From: Hymenoscyphus infarciens
Lineage: Eukaryota; Ascomycota; Leotiomycetes; Helotiales; Helotiaceae
DNA length: 64,000 bases
Assembly: GCA_001414345.1 (NCBI GenBank)
Contig: LLCB01000199.1
Span: forward strand, 1-64,000
Direction of reading: 5' to 3'
Position 1 is the stretch's first letter, and the number at the start of each line of letters is the position of its first letter. A program made the translations under genes and the position numbers. This document shows positions 48,164-58,653 of this stretch, one piece after another. A model generated the notes under the pieces. The model was given only the letters and a program-made list of their open reading frames with translations, searched no databases and was not told the origin of the DNA.

Positions 48164-50092
48164 TCATCGGGCTCGATACTTCAAGTAAACTGGGGTCGGT
48201 GGCTTTGTGGCGGAGTGGCCATTGAAATCGATAGGAGGTGTGCAAGGAAGTAGATCTCCATTCTTGTCGGTCAAATCGTAATCGAAATTGGCAACGAAAA
48301 ATGCAGTGATGAGGTTCTGTTCTAATTTGGCAAACTGTTTCCACGTCAGTATGGGTAAACAACCAGCATTCCTACATGGCTTACTCTCATTCCAACTACA
48401 AAGCAAGAATAATTAGCAAAGTCATCTCTACAAGAATGTCAAAAGACTTACGGCAAGGGTGTCTCCCCGATCCCCAACCAATATATGAATGTGGTCTTTT
48501 CTTATCTTCCGCTCTGTCGGGCAAATATCTAGAAGGGTCCCATTTTTTAGGGTCTGAGTATATTGTCGGATCCAAACTGACATCGCCAGTATGGTATGCG
48601 ACGAAAGCACCCGGTGGAATAACTTCATCACCGACGCCAGTAGGAATATCACGACCACTGGTATTTTTCCGGAAAGCCGTCCCGAGCATCTGTAAACGGA
48701 TACTATCCCTCAAGCATAAGTCGATGAGTGTGAACTCAGATTCCCATGCCTCGCTTGGTATCTACGGAAACTTGAGGTCAGTATGTTTTTTTGGTCGATG
48801 TTCAAGGAGTGGTAGAAGACAGCTGAAATATTGGACTTCCTCGACTCTGGGATCTCCCCCAAGAAGGGGTTTCCTCGTAGAAACCGGGTACTAACATAGG
48901 TAAGCTGTTCTGCAAGAGGGGCCTCTTTGTCAGGACTGTATTTTGAAGCGACTGTTGCCACCTCCTCTCGGATTTTCGACATCCAGTAGGGATCTTTGGC
49001 GAGATAAAGGAGGACCCAGCCCACGTTGATGCCACTGTTGAGCAATCCCGCAAATAGGGCGCCAATAATGAACTTGTTATTGAGTTAACGGGGTCGTCAG
49101 ATTGAAATGCTGGTTGGGATAGCAATCACCTCAATAATTTTTCTAACATCATCTCCTTGATCCATCAGAAATTGCAAAGGATCATCTCCTCTGTGACCAG
49201 ACTTGGTTCGGCCATCAACAATGTTTTTCATGATCACGTAAAGGCGACCACCTGCAATTGTTCGCTTGATGATGGCGAGTGATGGAAACCACGGAAACAT
49301 GATTGCTGTAGCTGTGGAGCTATTTTCGATTGTCTCGTACAGTTGCAGTGTCTTTTCGAGAAGTTCCGGGTTATCGGCAATATCATCAGATCCCACCATT
49401 CGCATGGTAAGTTGAAACACAATTCTATAGATGCTCTCAAAAGGGTCAGTCAATCCGGATGGATCATCTGCAAGACTTTTGATGCTCCTCTGGACATCCT
49501 TCATGAGTTTTGGCAAGTCTGATTTGATATCAGTCCAAGTTCATCAAGCAATTTCTGTTTTCTAACCCACTTTTGTTGAAGTTGTGGGTTTTCAGCATAG
49601 CGGTTATGCGGCGGGAGAAATAACCCCCCGAACCAGTAAAGTCTTTATCATTAGCTATGTGCGCCTCTTCCTTCAGACTATTCGGTGACTGTCCAAAGAG
49701 CACCGCATATCTACCACCAAAGTTAGCTCGTTTGCGATTCCATGGCCCCGGAAAGATAAGAAATACCCTTCAGTGAACCCTAAATCTCGGCTCTCGAAAA
49801 ACAAAGAGCGAGCTTTATCACCACTCAAACCAACAATTGGGTGCTTCCCAAGGAAGAAAGTAAAATTCCCCGTTGGTGCTTGAGCTCGGGCATGTTGAAA
49901 GAAATCCCACCGAGCTGTAAAAAATCGGACAGCTCCGAGAATTGGATAACCTCCATTGACTGGTTTTGGTGACTTTTTGGAGAATTGGTATTTTCCCGAG
50001 AATGCTAGGACATAGACGCCGATGAGTAGTACGGCAAAGGCTGCAAAGAGGGTTGTTGTAGAGGAGCGATGGAAGAGTGGGTCCAGAAACAT
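48164..50092 (-). CDS. Cytochrome P450 monooxygenase, seven exons
   Basis: Exons by my splice reading: 50092-49767, 49710-49571, 49518-49130, 49072-48896, 48761-48452, 48395-48385 (an 11-nt microexon) and 48334-48164. Every junction is GT-AG and keeps frame; the product is 507 residues. An N-terminal membrane anchor (TTLFAAFAVLLIGVYVLAF) precedes a Pro-containing hinge. The I-helix reads FAGLLNSGINVGWVL. The K-helix lies in LRDSIRLQ, where the usual ExxR Glu is Asp. A PERF-like segment is WDPSRYLP, and the haem loop GWGSGRHPCLG is completed only by the microexon. It is an ER-bound oxidase of unknown substrate. The frame appears intact despite the unusual K-helix. Confidence 0.9.
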
Positions 50093-50870
50093 GATGCGTT
50101 CTGGTGTGTGTTGAAGTTGTACTGTGTCTGTGTCTCGGCAGCGTCGAATGTTCCACTTTAGAATTCCGTAGTCTTTCTCCCCCTTTACCCCTTTACCACA
50201 TATAAGGTTTCTCAGGCGTCGGGTTCGGGTATGGTTCTTGCTTGTGTATTGTGGTCGAGGTTCCAGGTTGTGGAGGTGGAGGGAACCCGACACTGAACCT
50301 GAGGACGGGAGGTTCATCTCTTAGCCCCGGGAGCCAATGTTTCCGTGCCCCGCAATGCCTGGTGCGGTATCCACCATGGAATAATTTCACAAGTTGGGTT
50401 GTGTTACGCCTTTTTGGGAACGGTTTGGTATACCAATGAGGCACTCGAGGGTAAATTGGTGTTGCAGCCATAAAGTCAGCCGGGGTACTTAAAATACGAA
50501 TACGCCACATAATAGGCCTAGGTTACGAACACGGCTGCGTTCCGCGTTGTCCCCGCGTATGGGAGCAACACCGACTAGGTAGGTTGTGCAAACCTCCAAT
50601 CCCCATAGATCATTATCCATCTCATATGGTGATGTTGTTATAAGATTTATGCCAACGTGTTGCCCGCGTTTGAGAAACTACCTGATCAACTACGGGACTT
50701 TCCCCAGAGGCCAAGCCAAGTGTCTCCGCAACTTTAATCCAACCACCACCATAGAAGACGGCAGGAAAGAAAACATTCAAAAACCTTTTCCTGTTATCTA
50801 GCTCCATGGATAATATCGCTAATATTCCTCTCATCAGTCGACTTCAATGCCCCATTAGCACCGTATCCTA
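50093..50870. other. P450 promoter region / spacer
   Basis: No recognisable gene. The short frames at 50193-50510 and 50586-50834 lack family resemblance. Confidence 0.45.
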
Positions 50871-51240
50871 CTACGAAAAGGTTGGCGTGAAAACTTGCTC
50901 TGGGCCCCTGGGAAAGTTCCATATATCTCGACATTGAAGAGAAATGCCTTCTCCAGTTATAGGCCCGTCGTCCTTGAGACCGTGGCTCACAAACAGAGGC
51001 CATTCGATGGTGGTATCCGCCGCACACATGAGGCTCTGACGAAGATAGTCGCGGCAATGCTCGAGATGATCTGGATCTCCCCACGCTCTGGCCGGTTGAT
51101 CAGTTTCCACAGCCCTCAAGGTATCTCTTATTGCAGTCAAGCAATGCAATTGATGGAATATCGATATCCCATACCACGCTTTATTCGGGTTTTCAACATC
51201 CACATGACCGGCATACCATTCTACGGCTTGTTTTCAGGCA
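50871..51240 (-). pseudogene. Truncated UstYa-like (DUF3328) gene
   Basis: About 110-120 codons of the minus strand encode the conserved C-terminal half of a UstYa-family protein: HQLHC at the start, then HLEHC with CRDYLRQSLMC, then DTTIEWP. The paired HxxHC motifs are the hallmark of this family, whose members act with oxidases in making cyclic fungal peptides (ustiloxin-type) and other metabolites. The N-terminal half, which should carry a membrane segment, is missing. An in-frame stop lies just upstream near 51239, and the preceding 250 bp show no coding frame. Either the gene is truncated or an unrecognised distant exon exists. It is colinear with the P450 downstream. Confidence 0.6.
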
Positions 51241-51789
51241 ATGGTAGTTAAAAGTATCTGATGGGGATTGCCAACTTTGCTATCAATCTATCTCATTTGG
51301 CCATCAATCAACATTTGGTATTACGATACTTGCAAACGAACGAGGCGAGGATTTTTTTCAGCTTGACGTGGTTTTTATTGCAGAAATATGGTTCTTATGA
51401 AAACACCCCCCTTCCTGACACTCCCCCTAACCAACCTTTTGTTTGACAAGTAGCGAAACTCGTTCAATCTGCACCCCGAAAGTCAAAAACCCATAGCTTA
51501 GTATGAGAAAAGGACCCCGCTCACAGAAAGAAATCAGAGAACACCAACTTGTCAAACCTCAACTCCAAACCTCATCATCACTACGCACCAAAGAACTTAA
51601 ACCCTTGCCTTGGCAAGAGAAAAAGCCCTCAGTCGTAGAGAATTCAGAGAGAAAGGAAAGAGTAAAGGAAGGTTTATACAAAAGAAAAACAAACTGCAAA
51701 CTAGAATTATGTACAGGAGAACCTTTCCTCCGAGCAGTCATAAAAAACAATGAAAAGTACATTAATAGAGACCGAAACTCAAGTCCCAC
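51241..51789. other. Intergenic
   Basis: Normal composition. It contains the 3' flank of the gene ending at 51790; the open frame at 51503-51931 on the plus strand is antisense to that gene and not called. Confidence 0.45.
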
Positions 51790-53217
51790 TCAAAGAAAAT
51801 GGAACCAACCAGCCCCAAAGAGCAGAAATTGCTTCAGCAAAAGTATAAGAAAGTCCTCCACCACCACAGGATTCCCAGAGTCCGGACCAAGAGATATGTA
51901 TGGCATGCATACCGGGTCAACCACCGATTGAAGACGAGAGAATGCAGATAGCGAGACGGAAGGTTGGACAACGTCGAATTCGGGCTGGAGGAATTTAAAG
52001 AACTTGATTTGAGCGAAACATATTTGAAAACCAGAAGCAACAGTTGTGAAGGGGCAGAAGATGACTGTCGAAAGGGACATGAAACGCTGGACACAGCTCA
52101 GGGCAATTTCGCGGAATTGGAACAACTGGATTTGTGGCGAAAATGTTTGAAATGCTGATTCAACACTCGTGAGAGTTGGGGTGATGAATGCGTCGAGAAC
52201 GATGTTGAGGGCAGAAGGGAAGATGAGGGAAGATGAAAGGCCCGCGATCAGAAGAAATGCCATAATGTACCACAAGAGGTCGATGTTTTTCATAACTGAC
52301 GTGAAGCGCGCTGCGTATGTGTTTTGTGCAATGTTGAGGTCGTCTCGGAGGGTAGTAATTGTTTGCTCAGAGGTGAGGAGTTGCTGGCTGAGGTTCTCAA
52401 TCTTCATAGCATTCTTTGCAGTGGTGAGATTCAGTGCTGAGGCTGTCGCAGTATTGGCAGAAATGGTTTTTTCGGCAGCGAGAAGTTTTTCTTTGAGTTG
52501 GTCGATTGTTGTGGTATTAGCGATTGAGATATCCTGCGATTCTGTGATCCTCGACGACATTGAAGAGATAGATTCATTTGCGATGAAGAGTTCCGTGGTC
52601 AATCCGTTGATTGTTGTGGTGTTTTCAGATGCGGTTGTGTTCAACTGTGTTGCGGTCGCAGAAAGGCTATTCATTTTCTCAGAGATCGTTTCGATGATTT
52701 TATCTTTGGCCGCGATGTCGTCGGTAAGGGTGTTGATTTCTGCAGAGACTGATTCGATAAATTTATCTTTGGCGGCGAGTTCCTCAGTGAGGGTTCTGTT
52801 TTGCCGGATAAGATTGGTTTTCTCTTTGGTCAAATTTTTGATCTCATCGTTTCGTTTCGTCATCGCTGTATCTCTCTCGATGAGCGCTTTAATCTTGTTC
52901 TTGACTCGTTCTTTTTCCGAAGCAAGTTCATTCTGGAGTCGATTGCGAATATTTTGAATTAGTGTTATCTCTCGCGCCTGCATGGCCAATTCTTCTTCTT
53001 TTTGGGCTTTTTCCTTCTCCACGCGCTTGACATCTTCCTTCAGACCAGTGATTGTTGCGGTGTGGAGTCTGAGAGTCGCATCCTTGGTGCTTAATTCGGT
53101 GAATGGGGTGTTGTAAGTTGATGTGGTGTCCATGATGGACGGCACCTCGGAGGTGAAGGTGAACGGCTTTGTTGCACCATTCAGTTGAAATTTGAATGGT
53201 GCTGGTGGTGTCGCCAT
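51790..53217 (-). CDS. Coiled-coil membrane protein with PVCM/GPD C-terminal motif
   Basis: A single exon of 475 residues. After a short Pro-rich start there is a very long coiled coil (about 50-310) with internal near-repeats, such as LTEELAAKDKFIESVSAEIN and LTDDIAAKDKIIETISEKMN 25 residues apart, and Thr/Asn-rich heptads. A membrane segment (LLWYIMAFLLIAGLSSSLIF) starts at about residue 318. The C-terminal 140 residues are hydrophobic and contain VDPVCMPYISLGPDSGNPVV. The same PVCMxxIxxGPD pattern occurs in the gene at 61594-63278, at a similar distance after a membrane segment, so the two look like paralogues. No named family is recognised. It borders a silenced block at 53530. Confidence 0.75.
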   Translation of the reverse strand: MATPPAPFKFQLNGATKPFTFTSEVPSIMDTTSTYNTPFTELSTKDATLRLHTATITGLKEDVKRVEKEKAQKEEELAMQAREITLIQNIRNRLQNELASEKERVKNKIKALIERDTAMTKRNDEIKNLTKEKTNLIRQNRTLTEELAAKDKFIESVSAEINTLTDDIAAKDKIIETISEKMNSLSATATQLNTTASENTTTINGLTTELFIANESISSMSSRITESQDISIANTTTIDQLKEKLLAAEKTISANTATASALNLTTAKNAMKIENLSQQLLTSEQTITTLRDDLNIAQNTYAARFTSVMKNIDLLWYIMAFLLIAGLSSSLIFPSALNIVLDAFITPTLTSVESAFQTFSPQIQLFQFREIALSCVQRFMSLSTVIFCPFTTVASGFQICFAQIKFFKFLQPEFDVVQPSVSLSAFSRLQSVVDPVCMPYISLGPDSGNPVVVEDFLILLLKQFLLFGAGWFHFL

Positions 53218-55424
53218 CTCTGTGGTGGTTTGGGAGGTTGGGGTAGATACGGTGGGTGGATTTGGTTTGGTGAATGGCCGCGAAGACAGCGAGTGTAAGA
53301 AGGATTGTTGGATTGGAGGAAAAGAAAGATCGAGGAAGCAAAAGGCGGTTGATATAATTGTCCTCGCTTAGACGACACGTGATTCGCAGCTTGCTGTTCG
53401 CGCTCTTGGGTGAATTATCAAAAGTCACTTTCCTTGCGTCTGTCTAGGAAGATCCTTCAATTCCTCCTCGTCGCTCGACCGCCTCTCGTCTTTAATCTTA
53501 GGTTCCTTCTTCCCACCTTCCTTATGTTGATGATTTAACTAAAGAGCTAGTTATTATTTAACGTTGTTTCTTATCTAAGACTAAAAGATTAGATACTATT
53601 TGAACGAACTCATAATTCTAGCGTCTCTTTAGTATAGCTACTAAGTTTTAGAGCTATAGTATAATCTTATTCTATATATAGAAGAAGCGTTCTAATTCTA
53701 GTATCTCTCTAAGTATAGCTATACTTAATAATCTCTAAATATAGTAAAATTTTCTTGTTACGGAAAAAGGGGGCATCACGTGACCCCTTTTCTCTGTATA
53801 TATAGCAGAGTTTTCACCTCCTAAATTCAAGCTTCTTAGAGCGTTTTCAACTCAAAAAATACGTGACATTTCTTTAATATAATCTTCTATTTATAAAGCT
53901 TTAAAAGCTTTCTAAATATTTTCTATTTTATAACTAATTAAGAGATAAGAGTCTTAACGTTTAAAGATATCTTAAAAGTTAAAGAAAGTAAAATAAACTA
54001 ATTCTAATTTAGACTAGTAATAAAGCTTAAAATAAGTTCTAGCTAGTCTAGTTATTATCTCTTAAAAAAAGAGCTTTATAAGTAAGAAGTAAACTATAGT
54101 AATTAGTATTTATAAGAAGTCTATTATATATCGAAATCTTCTATTATTAGTATATAGATAATATACTATTATCTAAGAGTATAATCTTTTTAGTAATCTT
54201 ACTTTTTAAGAGTTAGAGAGTATTCGTAGTATTTTTAGTACTAAGTTAAGCTAACTATTAGAAGGTATTAGAGATAGTAGCTCTTAGATAAAAGAAGTCT
54301 AAGTTAGAGCTTAGAAGTAACGAAGAGTTAGATTAGAGAGAGTTTAGAGACTAAGAAAGTCGACTTTAAAATTCGTTTATTATCTTTTCTCTTTTAGCTA
54401 TCTAATCTTTTATCTCTTGCTTTTTACTTCTAAAGCTTATATAACCTTCTATATATTAACTATATTTAAGAAGTCTCGATTAGCTTTATTATTATTATAC
54501 TAAGACTTTTTATACTTAGATATATAGTTATAGATTAGAGACTTTTCAAAGAGAGGTCTACTTTTTCTAGAAAGAGGTTACTTAACGCTTATAAAGAGCG
54601 AAGCTAATATCTTCGATATTAGTTTAAAAAGAGTAAAGAGATAGATTTAGAAGCTTTTTATAATAACTATATAGTTAACTTCTTAAATCTTATATAATAA
54701 TCTCTATATAAAAAGAGTTATTAGAAGCTTTAGAAACACTTAGTATATTCTACTCTTAATAATATATTAAAGATATAATTATACTAGCTAACTAATAAAT
54801 ACTAAACTCTAATATTATAAACTATTCATAAAATCTCTAATATTATAGCTATTTAAGAATATTATTATAACTAGTTTAAATCTAAGATAACTTGAATTCG
54901 AAATAAGTATATAACCGACGTATTCGATTAAGAGATTATAATAGACTATTTCTAACGAAGTCGAATTTAGTCATTTTATATAATAATACGAAATATATAC
55001 TAAAGAGATATATAGAAGTACTATTTAAATATATATAAATACTAGATACTAATATAGAAGAAAAGACTAAATTAGGTCTTTTCTAACTATAGAAGAGTAA
55101 GTAGCTCTATATAAGATATTACATCGTACTAAAAGAGCTAAAACCTAAAGTCTAAAAACTTTCTAAAAGCTAAAAGTTTCTATAAAAGCTGAAATCTATA
55201 TCTAAGAGTTGAAATCTTATATATATAATAAGTAGACTCGGTTATTTAAAATAGCTAGCTATTATATCTATCTTAACTTCTAGAATAGAATAGAATAGAA
55301 AATTTAAAACGCTAGCTCTTCTTAAGCTTTATAAATATCTATCTAATTATTAGACTCGAGTATACTTTATAGTTTTTCTCGCTACTAGTCTAGTTAGCTT
55401 TTCTCTCTTTAGTTTTTATAGAAG
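53218..55424. repeat. Promoter flank, then AT-rich degraded block
   Basis: Normal composition to about 53530, then RIP-type DNA. A less mutated island at about 53755-53880 contains AAAAAGGGGGCATCACGTGA and its near mirror ACCCCTTTT centred on CACGTG, with a TATATATA run just after. Beyond this the sequence is too degraded to assign. Confidence 0.55.
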
Positions 55425-55836
55425 TAGCGTTTTAGATTTCCTAGTTAGATTAAAACTCTTATCTTTCTAAAAGGTTTCTATCTATATTTTTCTTTACTTT
55501 TAAAGCTATTCTTTCTTATTATATTCTATTTCTAGCTCTTATATATCTATCTCTTCTAATTCTATATAGAGCTAGTTTTCTTTTTATATCTAGTAGAGAG
55601 AATAGAAAAGTTTATATATTATTCTATTATATTTTAATAGAAGTATATAAAGTAAGTTAGTTTAAAAAAGAAATAAATACTATAGTAGAGATAGTATAGA
55701 CTCTCTAAAACTCCTTTTATAAACTAATCTACTTTACTCTTTCTTTTTTAGCTACTTCTATTCTATACTTCTTACTCTTCTCTCTCTTTCTAGTCTCTCT
55801 TTTTAGCTTTTCTAGCTATTCTAATTCTTCTTTTAT

Positions 55837-56537
55837 TAGTATTTTAGCTTTCCTCGTCTTAGTTAGCTTAGTACTTAGAATAGAATAAGCTACTTACCTA
55901 GATAAGAATAGGAGAGCTTAGACTAGAATAGAATTAAGACTAGGTATAATAGTATACTATCCTAAATTACTAGTATTCGTAAAACTACTAATACCTTTAA
56001 TACCTCGAGACTAAGATTATAATTAATCTAATATATATATAATAGAAGATATTAAAGAGATTAAGATTTAGATATTATATATTTAGCTTTAAGGCTCTTA
56101 TTATTTAGTATTAGAAAGAGCTTAGTTATTATTATTATTAAGACTTAGTAGTTTCTAATCTCTTATATATAGATATTTATACTTAGTATAGAAGAGAGAT
56201 AGTTTTTCCTTTTCTTCTATATTAGCGCCTAGTATTATATATATTATTTTATCTTAAATATACTTCTATATATCTCTTTAGTAGTAATATATATTTCGTA
56301 CTATTATATAGACTCTCTTTTTTAGACTTTAAGCGAAATTAACTAGTCTAACTCTTTCTATCCTAGTCTCTCTATTTAGTAAGAAAAGATAAGCAAGTAC
56401 TATAGAATAGAAATAGCTAGAAACGCTAGAATTTAAGAATAGAAGAAGACGAGATAGCTTTAAAATAGTAATAGAAGAGAGAGGAATTATTAAAAGAGAA
56501 TAGAAGAATAGATTAGACGAGGAAACTTAAAACACTA
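55837..56537 (-). mobile_element. hAT-like MITE, family A, copy 5, interrupted by a solo LTR
   Basis: The left end is TAGTATTTTAGCTTTCC and the right end is CTTAAAACACTA. The perfect 8-bp target duplication tcttttat lies at 55829-55836 and 56538-56545. The 701-bp length is due to a Gypsy solo LTR inserted at 55945-56308, with loss of about 100 bp of MITE sequence around it. Confidence 0.9.
55945..56308 (+). repeat. Solo LTR of the Gypsy chromovirus family
   Basis: About 364 bp, homologous end to end to the LTRs at 32977 and 40453 (same TATAATAGTATAC start and CTATTATA end). No internal retrotransposon sequence is present, so it is a solo LTR. No clear 5-bp duplication is seen, perhaps because flanking MITE sequence was lost. 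Confidence 0.85.
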
Positions 56538-56667
56538 TCTTTTATAATTATTCTTCTTTTACTATTATATTTTATAAGTAGACTTATTCTATTCTGTTAT
56601 TTTTTTATATAGTAGATTTCTTATTCTAATACTTAGAAGCGTTTAGATAGAGAAATCTAAAACGCTA

Positions 56668-57561
56668 GTTTATATTATATATTATCTTATTATTTTTAGT
56701 AGTATATATTAAAAAAGGACTAATATATGCGAGCTAAACAGGCCCTAAGAGACGATGAATGCCGAGTTCTAGGCATTAGCTTTGAAGAGAGGCTAGAGCG
56801 GGGTATCCTTCTGTGATATCGCTTATGTTAAGAAGAGAACACTACGAACTTATTAGATTGTTAAATAACAGAACAGCCCGAGGAGGACACACTGGTGGGG
56901 TTTTTACTCGTGTGAAATGACAAGACCTGGATGTCAATCGAAATCATGATTTAAGAGCAATTAAAGTAATTAGAGAGAGATGAAGCTATCAGGATGATAC
57001 TCGCCGGGCGCAGAAAACCTGCTGCTGCGGCCATGATGCAGTCAAGCCCAATGTATCATGGCAGAAGCTGAGATAGAACTCGCAATGGAAAGACATGAGA
57101 GAAAATCAACATATATATATATATATGTATATATATATCGTACTCCGTACAAAAGAAAAAGTGTTGAATGTTTTTGATGGAGGTTAGAACCGCTCGTCGT
57201 CGTTCAGCTGAGGTGTGGAGCCTGTGATGCATTGGGCTAGAGAGGTGGGTACGGATTAACCTTTACGAGTAGGTAATCATACCCCACAATATCAAACCGG
57301 AAGACCCCCAACCTTGAGCGAGCTGCCCTATCAACTCCACGACTTATCAGCTCCCCGTCACGCTATCCTCCCCCATTCTCGCCCTGGACTTGTGAGCTCA
57401 TTCACTACTCCAGAACTAACCAATCGCAGATGTGCCATTGCATCCCCAAGTATTTCTCTTTATTTCCTCTCCCTCTCCATCTCCTCCTTCTCCAGCTCAA
57501 GAATCTCCTCCAAGTTCTGTTTTATTGCCAATTCTCAAGCTCGTTGAATACCATCACAATT
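56668..57561. other. Right edge of AT-rich block and 5' region of the aldolase gene
   Basis: RIP-type DNA ends at about 56730. A TA microsatellite lies at about 57111-57138. The final 200 bp is pyrimidine-rich, as in a fungal core promoter and 5' leader. An open frame at 57314-57547 is in this leader and is not called. Confidence 0.5.
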
Positions 57562-58653
57562 ATGGCTCCTCCATCTGCAACCGCTGAGATTGCTGACTCG
57601 GGTGCAAGCGTACGCTCGAGCAAGAGCGAGCAACCAGCAACGACCCCTCTCGAAGTCGGTCTCAGCACAAAACAAGCCGAGGCTACCGAGTTTGTTGCCA
57701 TCCCAAAACCCCCAATAGCTGAGTTCAGCGATCCATATAAGGAGAGAGAATACCAGAAGGGCAGACTGGCACTGGCTTTCCGTATTTTTGCCAAATATGG
57801 GTTTGATGAGGGGGTTGCCGGCCATATAACACTGAGGGTATGTTGCCATTTCCCGGTTGAAAATAGACCAAGACTGCGGAAGAGTCTCCGAGTATGGCTT
57901 GGGGGCGAAGACTTGGGCAGTTGAAACTTCTCCGCTGACAATGTGTTTGGATAGGACCCAGTTGAACCAACAAGCTTCTGGGTAAACCCATTCGGAGTCG
58001 CGTGGCCTCTCCTCAAAGCATCAGATTTAATTCGAGTCAATGCGGAAGGAAAGGTCGTTGATGGCGGACCATGTCGTCTCCTCAACACAGCTGGTAACTT
58101 CCCCCTCCTATCGATTCGGTATTTCCAGTATTTCCGCTAACATAGTAACACAGCTTACATGATTCATCATGCCGTCCACGAAGCTCGTCCCGAAATCAAT
58201 TGCGTAGCACACTCCCATTCCATCTACGGACGAGCTTTTTGCACCCTTGGCCGTCCACTCGATACCATTACACAAGACTCGTGTGCCTTCCACAATGATC
58301 TTGCAGTCTACAACTCATTTCGGGGTATCGTTCTGGCGGCGGACGAGGGTATTGCCATTGCTAAAGCTCTTGGCCAGAAAAAGGCAGCTCTGCTACAAAA
58401 CCACGGGTTATTGACCTGCGGGAAAACAATTGAGAGCGCGGTCTTCTGGTTCATGAGCTTAGAGAAGTGCTGCCATGCCCAACTCCTCGCAGACGCTGCG
58501 GCTGGCGGGAGAGGTGGGGAGACGATCAAAATTGACGATAAGGATGCTGCATACACATATGAGGCGGTTGGTACCGAGACAGCGGGTTGGTTTAGTGCTA
58601 AGCCTCAGTTTGACATGATGGAGCATGAAAGTGGTGTTGATTATAAGTGGTAG
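57562..58653 (+). CDS. Class II aldolase/adducin-domain protein
   Basis: Three exons: 57562-57837, 57955-58093 and 58154-58653. Introns are 117 and 60 bp with GT-AG ends, and the product is 304 residues. The first 50 residues are Ser/Ala/Thr-rich and disordered. The aldolase II fold follows: AKYGFDEGVAGHITLR, then NPFG, the metal-binding HSHS pair in VAHSHSIYGRAF, and QNHGLLTCGKT with the third His. The full set of putative metal ligands is present, so a divalent metal-dependent aldol cleavage or epimerase-type reaction is plausible. Fungal members of this kind (such as fission yeast mug14) have no firmly known substrate. The start at 57562 was chosen because upstream codons are leader-like. 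Confidence 0.9.

Larger units (their letters stand above)
55425..56667. mobile_element. Possible second TIR element hosting a nested MITE
   Basis: The left end TAGCGTTTTAGATTTCC and the inverted right end TAGCGTTTTAGATTTCTC (reading back from 56667) pair well. Removing the MITE at 55837-56537 and its 8-bp duplication leaves a core of about 534 bp, close to the size of family A. The expected 8-bp duplications do not match (tatagaag and gtttatat), so the pairing is tentative. Confidence 0.45.

Noticed and set aside
52169..52957. 262-codon plus-strand frame opposite the coiled-coil gene at 51790-53217
   Set aside because: The antisense of repetitive coiled-coil codons often stays open. It lacks any domain, whereas the minus strand gives a sensible coiled coil and membrane segment.
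56730..56760. AAACAGGCCCTAA near the right edge of the RIP block as a second copy of the 10533-type TIR end
   Set aside because: Only about 12 bp resemble it, the adjoining sequence differs, and no left partner was found.
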